From JAIOTH01 sp964486685 (GTDB taxonomy: Bacteria > Patescibacteriota > Patescibacteriia > UBA1558 > S5-K13): a DNA stretch of 58,030 nt. The notes beneath the pieces are model-generated. The model was not told the origin of the DNA. It did no database searches and saw only the letters and a program-made list of their open reading frames with translations. This document shows positions 1 through 9,128 of this stretch, piece by piece; positions within the stretch are counted from its first letter, which is position 1, and every line of letters begins with the position of its first letter. A program made the translations under genes and the position numbers. The DNA lies in the NCBI GenBank assembly GCA_964486685.1, contig CAZAOE010000006.1, positions 1 to 58,030 on the forward strand, written 5' to 3'.

Positions 1-130
1 TCGTCTTTATTCGAATTGTATCTAAATTGTTGTAAGGGCGCCTAAAATACAAATAAAATACAGACACTATAAAAAAACTACTGTAATAATTATCATTTTA
101 TTGTATTAAGTACCACATTGTTTGATGGGG
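1..130. repeat. dispersed 130-bp repeat, copy A
   Basis: This stretch matches 32331-32459 in the same orientation, with only scattered mismatches. Shared landmarks are GTCTTTATTCGAATTG near the left end and TTTGATGGGG at the right end. No open frame is conserved between the copies. The left limit is unknown because the window starts here. Confidence 0.85.
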
Positions 131-135
131 GAACC

Positions 136-255
136 ATTAAAATGGAGTTTTATTTAAACCCCATACTACATTAAAAATAAAAAAATTAATTTCAAATTAA
201 AATGGAGTTTTATTTAAACCCCATACTACATTAAAAATAAAAAAAATTAATTTCA
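136..255. repeat. two tandem copies of a 60-bp unit
   Basis: The unit at 136-195 is repeated almost exactly at 196-255. Each unit can form a hairpin (ATGG-GTTT pairing with AAAC-CCAT). The second copy overlaps the TGA stop of the gene at 253-876, so the duplication forms that gene's 3' end and downstream region. It may act as a weak transcript end, but no clear U-tract follows on the minus strand. Confidence 0.85.
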
Positions 256-876
256 GATATCTAAATTGTTTAAATTATCAACTAAATTATTATCTTCTGT
301 AAAACCTGCTTCGTTTTCTTCGTCTTGCTCTGGTTGAGCAGCGTGCATTCTAATTATATTTTCCACTGCAGCCCAAATAGCTTCGCCATCTTGAGGCACC
401 AAACCTATTACTTGGTCGTTTTCTTGACCTTTAAAATAAGTTACACTGGCTTTTAAAACTTTATATTCTTGGTTATCAATTTTTATTTTAAAGTCACCGC
501 TAACTAGTTCTTTTACTAAAATGCCTTTAATTCTTTTTCTTTCTATGGGGCCAATTTGTTTATAAACAAAACTGCCATCGGGCTTAATAATGAGTTTTAA
601 AATGTCACCTTCTACCAATTTTGATTTAGAGCAATAATTAGCTGGAATAGAATAGCGTTTTCCATCAGGACCAATCATTTGTTGACCATCAAAAACTCCT
701 TCAATTACTTTATCTTGACCATTAATTGTTTCTGAACCTAAATCTCTGGCTTTCGCATCCATAGCCGGCGAAGTTTCTACACCGCCCCCTAATTCCTGAA
801 AAAGGGCTTTGGTTTTGTTTAACTCCAATTCTATTTTAGCGATGGCCTCTTTAAGTTCATCGATTTTATTTGTCAT
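253..876 (-). CDS. conserved hypothetical protein, coiled coil plus beta-rich domain
   Basis: A 207-residue cytoplasmic protein. Residues 2-30 form a charged heptad-like helix. Residues about 55-165 are beta-rich, with the segment VFDGQQMIGPDGKRYSIPAN, and the C-terminal 35 residues are acidic and Asn-rich. I recognise this style of protein from Patescibacteria but not a named family or function. The start is the ATG at 876. The stop is TGA, which argues against a recoded UGA. It is monocistronic: 227 bases of low-complexity and palindromic DNA separate it from the upstream minus-strand gene. Confidence 0.75.
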   Translation of the reverse strand: MTNKIDELKEAIAKIELELNKTKALFQELGGGVETSPAMDAKARDLGSETINGQDKVIEGVFDGQQMIGPDGKRYSIPANYCSKSKLVEGDILKLIIKPDGSFVYKQIGPIERKRIKGILVKELVSGDFKIKIDNQEYKVLKASVTYFKGQENDQVIGLVPQDGEAIWAAVENIIRMHAAQPEQDEENEAGFTEDNNLVDNLNNLDI

Positions 877-993
877 TTTTATTTTTTAGCTCTTAGCTGT
901 CAGCCGTCAGCTTTCAGTTTTTAGCTTTTATTTTTATTTTTACACTTTGTGTTTTTATTTTAAATTTTATTTTTAGTTTTTAGTTTTGCGTTT

Positions 994-1073
994 TTTATCC
1001 CCACACCTAATTTGAAATAGATATGGAAATTTTTTATTATTTATTTTTTCCCCAAAGTAGGTGTGGGGATAAA
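994..1073. repeat. P1-family palindromic element with perfect 16-bp terminal inverted repeats
   Basis: TTTATCCCCACACCTA at 994-1009 is the exact reverse complement of 1058-1073. The interior is AT-rich and noncoding. The core CACCTAATTT-AATAGATATG is shared with the elements at 34574 and 44628. It sits between the genes at 253 and 1104. The DNA at 877-960 is a low-complexity run of TAGCTTTCAG-like words. Confidence 0.85.
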
Positions 1074-1103
1074 TTTACTATTATTATACTATATTTTTAA
1101 AAA

Positions 1104-3620
1104 TTAGAAAATAGGATTTTTATTTTCTAAAACATTTTCAGCTAATTGCATACGAGTTTTAATTTCTTGCTCAATAATATTTTTATCTCGGCCATATTTT
1201 AATCGAGATAATTTTTTAATATTTTGAACATAATCAGAATCTGTTTTATCCCTAGTTAAAATTTTCATACTAAAAGCAGGTGGATTATAATTATCTATTA
1301 ATAATTTAACATAAGCGTTAAAAGCCGGAACATTAACTAAATCATATTCGCTAAAAACCGGAGCAAATTGTTTGGCAATTATTTCCGCATCCTTAACACC
1401 AATACCAAAAGAAACAAAAGTACCCACATTTCCAAAAACAGCATCTTTAATGGTTTCATCATTATTTCTTACTAATTGGGTAATGTATTGATGAGCAATA
1501 ATCAAATTTAATTTATATTTACGCGCTTCAGATAGAATGATAGATATAGAATCAGTAATAAAATTTTGAAATTCATCAATATATAAATAAAAATCAGTTC
1601 TTTGCTCTATTGGCAAATTAGTACGAGAAAGGGCAGCCATGAGTATTTTCCCTACAAAAACCATACCAATTAAGCTACTATTTAATTCTCCTATTTTACC
1701 TTTAGATAAATTAATTAATAATATCTTTTTTTGGTCCATAACTTCTCTAAAATTAAAAGAGCTTTTTTGTTGGGCAATAATGGGACGCATAATATCATTA
1801 GAAATAAAAGGGGTCAATTTGCTGGTAATATAAGGCACCATATTGGCTAAAGAGGCCTCTCCTCCAGCCTTTTCGGCTTGTTTTTGCCAAAAATCTTTTA
1901 CTAGATAATCTTGACATTTAGAAAGCTTATATTTTCTAAAATCCTCATCTGCTAAAACTTTAGGAATTTCTAAAAGCGTAGAGCCAGATTCAGGGTCTTC
2001 CATAATTAAGAGCATGGCATTGCGCATATATTGTTCAAACATTGGACCGCCCGTAGCTTTTAAATCATATAATTTATCAAAGATTTTAATCATTTCATTA
2101 ATAACAAAAGTTTTTTGGTCTTGGGTATCAAATTCTAACATATTAATACCCAATGGCCTTTCAATATCTGAAGGGTCAAATAATATTACATCTTCAGCCC
2201 TTTCTTTGGGAATATATTTTAAAATATCTTCTATTAAGTCGCCATGCGGATCTAAAACACAAACCCCTTCCCCATTTTGAATATCTTGGATAGCCATATT
2301 AATTTGAAAATATGATTTACCTGTGCCGGATTTACCAATAATATACATATGTCGACTTCTGTCGCGTGGCTTAATTTTAATCAAAGTTTCTGAATCCCGA
2401 TAAACATTTTTGCCCAAAATCAATCCTTGAGTAGGAATATTTTCTGGGGCCGGAGCAGTACGGGCTTCTAGCCAAACTATCTTCGGAATAGTATTAGAAG
2501 AAAGGGGTAAATGAAATATGCTGGTTAACTCTTCGGTATTTAATAATATTCTATCGGCAGAATTAAAATTGCGATATATAAAATCATTAATTAAATTATT
2601 ATTATTAGTTTTAATTTTAAAAGCATTGCCATATTGATATAAATTATATTGACTAAAAGTATTAGTAATATTTTGCAAATAAGTTTCGGTTAGACCTTGA
2701 TTTTGGGCATTAACTACCACACGAATATTAACATCTAAACCGGCTTTGGAATTTTTTTCCTCAATATTTTTCATCATTTCTTGCTCCATTTGAGAAAATT
2801 GTTCTTTGTCTTCCCCGCCTAGTTTATCTTCCTTTTTGGTTTTTATAAAACCTGAGCCAGAGCCAATAAAAGAAAATAAAGTTCCCCAAAGTCCACCCAA
2901 ACCAGATAAATTACGGGCTTGTCTAATTTTTTTACCCTTGGCTATATTTTTAGTAAAAATACTGCTCATCGTATGCCATCTTTTATGAGCACTGCGAGCA
3001 ATAATTTGAATAGCGGCTGAATCCTCTTTTTCTAATTTAGTCAGAGAATTTAATAATGAGTTTAAAGGATCAATTTCTAATTTTTTATAGGTCTTAATTG
3101 GATAAATAAAATCTTTTTTAAATCTTAAAGAAGCCCCAATAACTTTTCCTTGGGCTGTAAAAATATTATAATCTTCAACTGATTCTATTTCTGCGTCTGG
3201 ATAAATAGAATGAATTCTTTCTTTGAAAAAATTAATTTGTTTTTGAGGAACACCAATATAAAAATAAATTAAACCATTTTGTAAAACAATTTCAAAAGAA
3301 AAATGATCATCTCGAGTGCCCAATAAGGCCTTAAGCCCTCTTTGAGCCCTTAGACCACCCAAAGTACTATATAGATTTTCAGCTACAGAAATATCTTCTT
3401 GTAAGTCCTGTTGTTTGTTATCTGCTTCAGCTTCTTTTTCTGATTTAAATTTTGGCACCCTAATTTTTAAAAGTTTTAAAGAAAAGGAAGAATTTATTTT
3501 TTTTGAGTGTGCTGATTTAAATAACCAGAACAAAACCAAAAAAAATAATACGAAAAATATTATTAGTAATGATATTAAAATTTCTGCAGAGATAGAATAA
3601 TTTCCTATTTCTAAAAACAT
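1104..3620 (-). CDS. membrane-anchored TraG/VirB4-like DNA-transfer ATPase
   Basis: An 838-residue P-loop ATPase. Residues 12-35 are one hydrophobic membrane helix. The middle has a mixed alpha/beta region with a Gly-rich break (240-258). Walker A is GKSGTGKS at 429-436, Walker B is VCVLDPHGD at 453-461, and a second acidic motif LYIDEFQNF lies near residue 670, followed by AHQYITQL (sensor-like). This pattern is that of HerA/FtsK-type ATPases related to TraG/TraD coupling proteins and VirB4. In CPR genomes such genes are usually called type IV secretion or DUF87 proteins. Its job may be DNA transfer or pilus/secretion energetics. No other secretion genes are in the window. The next gene upstream (3624) is 3 bases away and is likely co-transcribed. 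Confidence 0.88.
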   Translation of the reverse strand: MFLEIGNYSISAEILISLLIIFFVLFFLVLFWLFKSAHSKKINSSFSLKLLKIRVPKFKSEKEAEADNKQQDLQEDISVAENLYSTLGGLRAQRGLKALLGTRDDHFSFEIVLQNGLIYFYIGVPQKQINFFKERIHSIYPDAEIESVEDYNIFTAQGKVIGASLRFKKDFIYPIKTYKKLEIDPLNSLLNSLTKLEKEDSAAIQIIARSAHKRWHTMSSIFTKNIAKGKKIRQARNLSGLGGLWGTLFSFIGSGSGFIKTKKEDKLGGEDKEQFSQMEQEMMKNIEEKNSKAGLDVNIRVVVNAQNQGLTETYLQNITNTFSQYNLYQYGNAFKIKTNNNNLINDFIYRNFNSADRILLNTEELTSIFHLPLSSNTIPKIVWLEARTAPAPENIPTQGLILGKNVYRDSETLIKIKPRDRSRHMYIIGKSGTGKSYFQINMAIQDIQNGEGVCVLDPHGDLIEDILKYIPKERAEDVILFDPSDIERPLGINMLEFDTQDQKTFVINEMIKIFDKLYDLKATGGPMFEQYMRNAMLLIMEDPESGSTLLEIPKVLADEDFRKYKLSKCQDYLVKDFWQKQAEKAGGEASLANMVPYITSKLTPFISNDIMRPIIAQQKSSFNFREVMDQKKILLINLSKGKIGELNSSLIGMVFVGKILMAALSRTNLPIEQRTDFYLYIDEFQNFITDSISIILSEARKYKLNLIIAHQYITQLVRNNDETIKDAVFGNVGTFVSFGIGVKDAEIIAKQFAPVFSEYDLVNVPAFNAYVKLLIDNYNPPAFSMKILTRDKTDSDYVQNIKKLSRLKYGRDKNIIEQEIKTRMQLAENVLENKNPIF

Positions 3621-3623
3621 AAA

Positions 3624-4145
3624 TTATTTTTTATTTTGTTTTGGTTTTAATTTTAGAATCTGATCAGTTTTTATTTTAGCTGTTTGTTTAATAAAAAATT
3701 TATTTATTCCTGGAATTATTTTTAACCAATCAATAATGGCATAAATAATTTTTTTGACCTGGATTTTTGCTTGCATTAAAAGTCGAGATATTTTATTAGC
3801 GGTTTCTTCACCCTTGGCTCTAAATTCCACTTGTTTTTCTTTAGACATATCCAAATACAAATTTTCTAAACCTGTTTCTAAAATATCTTCTACTTCTTCT
3901 TTAAGGGCTTGGTATTCGGGTTGAGCTTGAAAATCTTCCTTAGATTTTTTTGTCTGGGGCTGAGTTTGAGTAATTGGACTGATTTCTTGTTTTTCTAAAC
4001 TAATTTGACCCTCTGTGGTCCCTTCCAAATTTTTCAATTGTTCCTTGGTTTGAGGAATTTTTTTAAAACCCTTGTCTAAAATTTGAATCTTAGGTTCTTG
4101 TTCTTGAGCCAGATTTTCTAAATTTTTATTTTTTCTCTCAGGCAT
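3624..4145 (-). CDS. hypothetical protein, likely partner of the ATPase
   Basis: A 173-residue protein with no recognised domain. Residues 1-80 are rich in Lys, Glu and Gln and probably disordered. Residues 80-125 look helical. Residues about 133-155 (YAIIDWLKIIPGINKFF) are hydrophobic and could be a membrane-associated amphipathic helix, and the tail is basic. It lies directly upstream of the ATPase with a 3-base gap, first in a two-gene minus-strand operon, so a structural or tethering role for the ATPase is an inference from position. The start is the ATG at 4145. Confidence 0.75.
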   Translation of the reverse strand: MPERKNKNLENLAQEQEPKIQILDKGFKKIPQTKEQLKNLEGTTEGQISLEKQEISPITQTQPQTKKSKEDFQAQPEYQALKEEVEDILETGLENLYLDMSKEKQVEFRAKGEETANKISRLLMQAKIQVKKIIYAIIDWLKIIPGINKFFIKQTAKIKTDQILKLKPKQNKK

Positions 4146-4316
4146 AGTAATTAGCTATTTGACTTTATGCTTTATAAATTTTTAACTAATTTATTATAGC
4201 ATATTTTGAAATTGGATGATATAATAAAATTAATAGGTTAATTGATTAATAGTTTAATTGATTAATAGAAAAAAACAATTATCCTATTATAGTATTAACA
4301 ATTAACAATTATTCAA

Positions 4317-5240
4317 ATGGGTTTAATACAAAAAGTAAAAGCTAAAAATTTTACCTGGATTAATATTTCCAGGCCCAATGCTGGTTCTATTGAATATTTA
4401 AGGAATAATTATAAATTTCATCCTTTAGACCTAGATGATTGTTCAGGTCCTACCCTTAGGTCAAAATTAGATGAATATGATAATTATTTATTTGTTATCC
4501 TTAATTTTCCGGTTTATAATCGAAAAACTCGCCAGATATCTTTATCAGAATTAGATATTTTTGTTGGTCCGGATTATTTAATTACTCTTTCTCAGGGAAA
4601 TTTAACGCCTTTAAATGAGATATTTGAAAAATGTCAAATTAATACTAGGGAAAGAAGAATATATTTAGAAGATGATATTACTTTTTTGCTTTATGAAATT
4701 TTAAATGACTTACAAAAATATTGTTTTCCAATTTTAAATCATATTGGTCGGGACTTAAAAGATATTGAGGAACAGATATTCAACAATAAGGAGAAAAAAA
4801 TGGTCCGGGAAATTTTAATTACTAAAAGAAATATTGTTAATTATCGTAAAAGTGTTCAGTCCCATAAAAATGTAATTAAAAAATTAGGAAAAATGAGCCA
4901 TAAAGAATTTATGAAAAATGAATTAAGTGTTTATTTTTCTAATATTTTAGACCAGGCCAAAGAAATTTGGGAAACCCTGGATAATTTAATGGAGAATATA
5001 GAGGCCCTACACAAGACCAATGAATCATTAATTTCTTTTAAATTAAACCAAGTCATGAAGGTTTTAACTGTAATTTCAGTAGTTTTGTTGCCGGCCACTC
5101 TTTTGGCTTCTATTTTTGGCATGAATTATTTTATTCCTTTTCAGAAACAACCCTGGGGATTTTGGTTTTCTGTTGGAATAATGATAACTTGTATGGTTTC
5201 TTTCCTAATTTATTTTAAAAAGAAAAAGTGGATGGACTAG
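4317..5240 (+). CDS. corA: CorA-family divalent cation transporter
   Basis: A 307-residue member of the CorA/MIT family, which forms pentameric Mg2+ (or Co2+/Ni2+) channels in the inner membrane. The N-terminal 230 residues form the cytoplasmic alpha/beta plus long-helix domain. Two C-terminal membrane helices (about 245-265 and 276-298) are separated by the signature YGMN-like loop, seen as GMNYF, and the tail is basic (KKKKWMD). Length and layout are normal for the family. It is divergent from the gene at 3624, with 171 AT-rich bases in between. No Shine-Dalgarno is evident before the ATG at 4317. No M-box-like leader was seen. Confidence 0.93.
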   Translation: MGLIQKVKAKNFTWINISRPNAGSIEYLRNNYKFHPLDLDDCSGPTLRSKLDEYDNYLFVILNFPVYNRKTRQISLSELDIFVGPDYLITLSQGNLTPLNEIFEKCQINTRERRIYLEDDITFLLYEILNDLQKYCFPILNHIGRDLKDIEEQIFNNKEKKMVREILITKRNIVNYRKSVQSHKNVIKKLGKMSHKEFMKNELSVYFSNILDQAKEIWETLDNLMENIEALHKTNESLISFKLNQVMKVLTVISVVLLPATLLASIFGMNYFIPFQKQPWGFWFSVGIMITCMVSFLIYFKKKKWMD

Positions 5241-5409
5241 GATCAATTTACAATTATCAATTTGAAATTTTCATTTAATTATATCAATAACTAAATTCAC
5301 AATATCTCTCAATTAATGATTTTTAGAATACTTAAAGTCTGAAACTAAAAAGATCTATTTCACAACTAAATTTCTCCTTAGTAAGACATTGGTAATTGAT
5401 TATTGAAAA

Positions 5410-5527
5410 TTAACCCCATCACCTTTTTTATAAATTTTAAATCAGATAATTATATTATAAAAATTATATAATAGTAAAATAAAATTGTTAAATTTTAATA
5501 AAAAGGTGCAGGGGTTAAATTTAAATT
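5410..5527. repeat. MITE-like inverted-repeat element, copy 1
   Basis: An AT-rich noncoding element with imperfect terminal inverted repeats of about 30 bp (TTAACCCCATCACCTTTTT at the left, AAAAAGGTGCAGGGGTTAA at the right). The reverse complement is present at 11944-12061, differing by one base across the core. The ends belong to the wider CCCC-CACC / GGTG-GGGG (P1) superfamily. The remainder of the 5241-5556 gap is low-complexity DNA with no gene. Confidence 0.93.
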
Positions 5528-5556
5528 GAGAATTGGTAATTGATAATTTATATTTT

Positions 5557-6948
5557 ATGTATTTATACAATACTTTAACGCGTCAAAAAGAAGAATTTCA
5601 GCCTATCAACCCACCACAAGTGGGTCTATATTGTTGTGGACCGACAGTTTATGATTATCAACATATTGGTAATATGCGTACCTATATTTTTGAAGATATT
5701 TTGAAAAGAACTTTAGAATATAATGGATATAAAGTTAAGCATATTATGAATATTACTGATATTGGACATTTAGTTTCTGATGCTGATGAAGGTGAGGATA
5801 AAATGAGCAAGGCCTTGCGCCGAGAAAATTTAGCGCCTACCAAGAAATCAATGTTAAAACTGGCAAAAAAATATACTGAGGCCTTTAAAAATGATTTGAA
5901 AAAATTAAATATTCAAGAGCCAGATAAATATACTAAAGCCACCAAACACATTAAAGAACAAATTAAATTAGTTCAAACTTTAATTGACAATGATTATACT
6001 TATGAAACTTCTGATGGAATATATTTTGATACTACTAAGTATTCCAAATATGGAGAATTGGCTCTTTTAGATAAACAAGAGCTCCAAGCTGGTAAAAGAA
6101 TTGATTTAGGTGAAAAAAAAGATATTCATGACTTTGCTTTATGGAAATTTTCTCAACCTAACGAAAAACGAATTATGGAATGGAGGGCTTTTGGTAAAAT
6201 GGGCTTTCCGGGCTGGCACGCTGAATGTTCGGCCATGTCTATGAAATGCTTGGGTCAACATTTTGATATACATTGTGGAGGCATTGACCATATTCCGGTT
6301 CATCATACCAATGAACGGGCCCAAAACAATTGTGCCAGCAAGCTTAAAGAATCAATTAATTTTTGGATGCACGGTGAATTTTTAGTTATTAACGATAGTA
6401 AAATGGCCAAATCTGCTGGCACTTTTATAACTTTAGCAGATGCTGTGGCTAAAAAGATTAACCCTTTGGCTTATCGTTATTTTTGTTTAGGAACACATTA
6501 CCGCAAGCCATTAAATTTTTCTTGGGAAGCATTGCAATCAGCAGCAAATGCTTTAAAAAATTTGTATAATGATATTTTGGGTTTAGGGAAAAAATTTGGA
6601 AAACTAGATTTAGAATTTAAAAAAGAATTTCAACAAGCTATTAATGATGATTTAAACGCACCACAGATTTTGGCCTTAATTTCCAAGGTTTTAAAATCAA
6701 ATTTAAAAACTGAAGATAAAAGAGCTACTATTTTAGAATTTGATCAAATTCTTGGACTAAATTTAAAGAATATTAAAAAAGAAAAAATTAATATTCCAAA
6801 TAATGTTAAAATCCTGGCCGAACAAAGACAAAAAGCTCGTCAAGAAAAAAATTGGGCCGAATCTGATAAGCTAAGAGATGAAATTAATAAATTAGGTTGG
6901 GATATTGAAGATAATAGTGATAATAACCATACCTTAAGAAAAAAATAA
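5557..6948 (+). CDS. cysS: cysteine--tRNA ligase
   Basis: A class Ia aminoacyl-tRNA synthetase that charges tRNA-Cys. The ATG at 5557 (MYLYNTLTRQKEEF) fits the family N-terminus better than the in-frame TTG at 5533. Motifs are GLYCCGPTVYD with a zinc-ligand Cys, the HIGH-type HIGNMR, a second metal region CSAMSMKC and HCGGIDHIPVHH, and the KMSKS-type KMAKS. A DALR-like helical domain with NAPQILALI follows. At about 463 residues it is full length. The dus gene starts inside its stop codon (TAATG), so the two are translationally coupled. No clear Shine-Dalgarno is present. Confidence 0.96.
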   Translation: MYLYNTLTRQKEEFQPINPPQVGLYCCGPTVYDYQHIGNMRTYIFEDILKRTLEYNGYKVKHIMNITDIGHLVSDADEGEDKMSKALRRENLAPTKKSMLKLAKKYTEAFKNDLKKLNIQEPDKYTKATKHIKEQIKLVQTLIDNDYTYETSDGIYFDTTKYSKYGELALLDKQELQAGKRIDLGEKKDIHDFALWKFSQPNEKRIMEWRAFGKMGFPGWHAECSAMSMKCLGQHFDIHCGGIDHIPVHHTNERAQNNCASKLKESINFWMHGEFLVINDSKMAKSAGTFITLADAVAKKINPLAYRYFCLGTHYRKPLNFSWEALQSAANALKNLYNDILGLGKKFGKLDLEFKKEFQQAINDDLNAPQILALISKVLKSNLKTEDKRATILEFDQILGLNLKNIKKEKINIPNNVKILAEQRQKARQEKNWAESDKLRDEINKLGWDIEDNSDNNHTLRKK

Positions 6949-7952
6949 TGACCGTTTTAAATAACAAAAAGAAAAAATTTTGGCTTTCATTGCGAAAGCC
7001 GATTTTCGCCTCAGCTCCCATGGCCGGAATTACTGATTCCTCTTTTCGGCAATTATGTAAAAAATACGGCGCTGATGTAGTTTATACCGAGATGATTTCA
7101 GCTGATGGCCTACATTATAAATCTAAAAAAACCTTAGAGCTTTTAAAATTTTCTCAAGCAGAAAAGCCAATCGTGGTACAATTATTTGGCAAAAATCCAG
7201 AAATGTTTATTCAAGCCACGCAAATTGTTACTCAAGCTGGATTTGACGGTATTGATATTAATTTTGGTTGTCCAGCTAAAAAAGTAGTTGGACATGGCGG
7301 AGGCGTAACTTTAATGCGTGACTTAGATTTATGTTATCAGATTATTAAAAATGTTTGTGATAATACTTTTCTGCCAGTTTCTATAAAAATTAGAACTAGT
7401 ATTAATCAGGTAGATAGGAAAACAGGTAAACAGGGAAATAAAAAGATTACTGCGTTAGATTTAATTAAAAAAATAAAGGATTTGCCAATTAGCACGATAA
7501 TGATTCATGGTCGTTCTTATGAACAGGGCTTTAAAGGAGAAATTGATTATCAAATGGTTAAAAAAGTAAAAGAAAATTTTAAAGGCATTGTTTTGGCTAA
7601 TGGCAATATTACTAATCCAGAAATAGCTCAAAAAACCTTAGAATTAACTAGGGCCGATGGTTTGGGACTGGCGCGCGGACTTTATGGTCAACCCTGGTTA
7701 TTTACTCAAATTAAAGATTATTTAGAAAACAAAAAATATCAAGAGAAAACCTGGTTACAAATTAAAAAAATCGCTCTGGAACATGCTAAATTAAATTATC
7801 AAAATAAGGGCAAGCACGGAATTATAGAGATGCGTAAATATTTGCTTTTTTATACCAAGGGCCAGCCCCAAGCCAAAGAAATGCGCAAAAAATTGGTTAA
7901 AGTAGAAACTATTGAAAACATCAAAAAAATATTTAATAAATACAACAAGTAA
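6948..7952 (+). CDS. dus: tRNA-dihydrouridine synthase
   Basis: A 334-residue FMN-dependent TIM-barrel enzyme that reduces uridines in the tRNA D-loop. Visible signatures are APMAGITDSSFRQLC at the N-terminus, the active-site Cys in NFGCPAKKVVGHGGG, the basic IKIRTS strand, the MIHGR and NGNI loops, and GLARGLYGQPW at the phosphate-binding end. The C-terminal helical RNA-binding domain is present. It overlaps cysS by one base (TAATG). A CCCCGTT/AACGGGG hairpin lies 9 bases after the stop. The subfamily (DusA/B/C) is not resolved; DusB-like is most likely. Confidence 0.94.
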   Translation: MTVLNNKKKKFWLSLRKPIFASAPMAGITDSSFRQLCKKYGADVVYTEMISADGLHYKSKKTLELLKFSQAEKPIVVQLFGKNPEMFIQATQIVTQAGFDGIDINFGCPAKKVVGHGGGVTLMRDLDLCYQIIKNVCDNTFLPVSIKIRTSINQVDRKTGKQGNKKITALDLIKKIKDLPISTIMIHGRSYEQGFKGEIDYQMVKKVKENFKGIVLANGNITNPEIAQKTLELTRADGLGLARGLYGQPWLFTQIKDYLENKKYQEKTWLQIKKIALEHAKLNYQNKGKHGIIEMRKYLLFYTKGQPQAKEMRKKLVKVETIENIKKIFNKYNK

Positions 7953-7961
7953 AGATACTTG

Positions 7962-7979
7962 CCCCGTTGAATAACGGGG
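7962..7979 (+). terminator. CCCCGTT-gaat-AACGGGG hairpin after dus
   Basis: A perfect 7-bp stem with a 4-base loop, 9 bases after the dus stop. Only a short weak T/A run follows, so it is either a poor terminator or another dispersed palindrome. The same arms recur at 44779-44807. Confidence 0.5.
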
Positions 7980-8135
7980 TTGAAAAAATATTTAAAAAGT
8001 ATTAGAATATACAGGATCAATTTACAATTACCAATTTTCAATTTAAATTGAATTTACAATTATTCAATTACCAATTATCAGTTTAGGGTTGTAAATCAAC
8101 CATTTCAAATTTAATAGAAATTGATAATTATTTAA

Positions 8136-8210
8136 GCCGCTTTCGTCTAGTGGTTAGGACGCCAGGTTCTCATCCTGGAAACAGGGGTTCGATTCCCCTA
8201 AGTGGTACCA
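8136..8210 (+). tRNA. tRNA-Glu (anticodon CTC)
   Basis: A complete cloverleaf. The acceptor stem GCCGCTT/AAGTGGT has two G-U pairs. The D-arm has a GTC/GAC stem. The anticodon stem CCAGG/CCTGG encloses loop TTCTCAT, giving anticodon CTC, which reads GAG. The T-arm is AGGGG-TTCGATT-CCCCT. Discriminator A and CCA are encoded. The 3' half is repeated 67 bp downstream. Confidence 0.95.
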
Positions 8211-8240
8211 ATATATTTTATTTTTTTGGTGCGAGGCAGG

Positions 8241-8278
8241 CCTGGAAACAGGGGTTCGATTCCCCTAAGTGGTACCAA
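8241..8278 (+). repeat. duplicated 3' half of tRNA-Glu
   Basis: 38 bp identical to 8174-8211: the 3' anticodon strand, T-arm, acceptor 3' strand and CCA. The 5' half is missing. It is preceded by a GCGAGGCAGGC segment that resembles the GC-rich CPR repeats elsewhere. It could be a scar of integration at a tRNA 3' end or a slipped duplication. Confidence 0.92.
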
Positions 8279-8364
8279 ATTAATTGTTAATAGTTCAATT
8301 GAGTAATTGTTTAATTGTTTTATTATTAAAATTATTTCTTGAAAAAAAAGTTTTTTTATTAAAA

Positions 8365-8393
8365 TAAAAAAGGGCTCCTTGCGAGAACCCTTT
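8365..8393 (-). terminator. rho-independent terminator of the lipoprotein gene
   Basis: Read on the minus strand: AAGGGTTCTC-GCAA-GGAGCCCTT followed by TTTTTT. It starts 20 bases after the stop of the gene at 8414-8965. Confidence 0.8.
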
Positions 8394-8413
8394 CAAAATT
8401 TACTATAGAAAAA

Positions 8414-8965
8414 CTATCTGAAACTCAAATATTTTTCCATATCTTCTTCAGAGATAGATATGGTAGCGAGAAAGACGTTTTCTGGCAAGACAAGAAGGCC
8501 GGGGTTTCTTAAAAATGAATAAAAATCATTTTTATAATTTTTAGCATAGAAACTTTCTGTTTTAAAAATAAATTTTACAGATGCTTCTTGTTCGGTAATA
8601 TTATATTCAATATTTTGAATCGGTAACTGAGTATTATATTGACTTCCATTTATACATTTCCAGCGGAACATTACCATACCAGCCCCACTTTGGATTAATA
8701 AAAATAACGGAACCAAAGGAACTTCCTGGTCCAATCCGACCTGCTTAATAATTTTTCTAATTTTTTCAATTTGAGACGAGTATTTTTTTAGTTCCTCGTC
8801 CTTTTGATATTCGGCTTTATTAATATAATAATCAACAAAACTAGATGGATCAGATTTTATCTGTCCGAAAAAAACACCATCATCATACTGCTTGATTTTT
8901 TGCTCTGAACAAGCAATTAAGGCGACGAAAACGATGGTTAAAACAAAAAATGTTTTAATTTTCAT
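8414..8965 (-). CDS. putative lipoprotein
   Basis: A 183-residue exported protein. The N-terminus is a type II signal peptide: Lys-rich start, hydrophobic core and lipobox VALIAC followed by SEQ, so Cys19 is the likely lipidated residue. The mature part is mixed alpha/beta with no recognised domain. The start is secured by an unusually good Shine-Dalgarno for this window (AGGAGGA at 8971-8977, 6-7 bases before the ATG at 8965). It is a single-gene unit with its own terminator at 8365-8393. Confidence 0.85.
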   Translation of the reverse strand: MKIKTFFVLTIVFVALIACSEQKIKQYDDGVFFGQIKSDPSSFVDYYINKAEYQKDEELKKYSSQIEKIRKIIKQVGLDQEVPLVPLFLLIQSGAGMVMFRWKCINGSQYNTQLPIQNIEYNITEQEASVKFIFKTESFYAKNYKNDFYSFLRNPGLLVLPENVFLATISISEEDMEKYLSFR

Positions 8966-9053
8966 TATATATCCTCCTCAGGATTTTATTTTTTCAAATT
9001 ATTTTTTAATTTGATATTAGAATATATCACAAAATTTATTAAAAGTCAAGAAA

Positions 9054-9078
9054 AAATCCCTTCATCGAGAAGAGATTT
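9054..9078 (-). terminator. terminator after the fibronectin-III protein gene
   Basis: Minus-strand hairpin AAATC-CTTC / GAAG-GATTT with a T-run following, 50 bases after the stop at 9129. The stem could also work on the plus strand. Confidence 0.7.
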
Positions 9079-9128
9079 TTTATTTCATATAATCTACTTT
9101 TACCCTTAACCTTTTAACCTTAAACTGA

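Noticed and set aside
136..255. A possible CRISPR array
   Set aside because: Only two adjacent identical units with no unique spacers, and no cas gene in the window. The tandem repeats at 30007, 41723 and 44547 fail for the same reason.
5533..5556. An upstream TTG start for cysS
   Set aside because: The added residues MVIDNLYF lie in low-complexity DNA and are absent from the family. The ATG at 5557 gives the standard N-terminus.
8136..8278. A genomic island inserted at tRNA-Glu
   Set aside because: The repeated 3' half is only 67 bp away and no integrase or phage gene follows. The copy is recorded as a repeat only.
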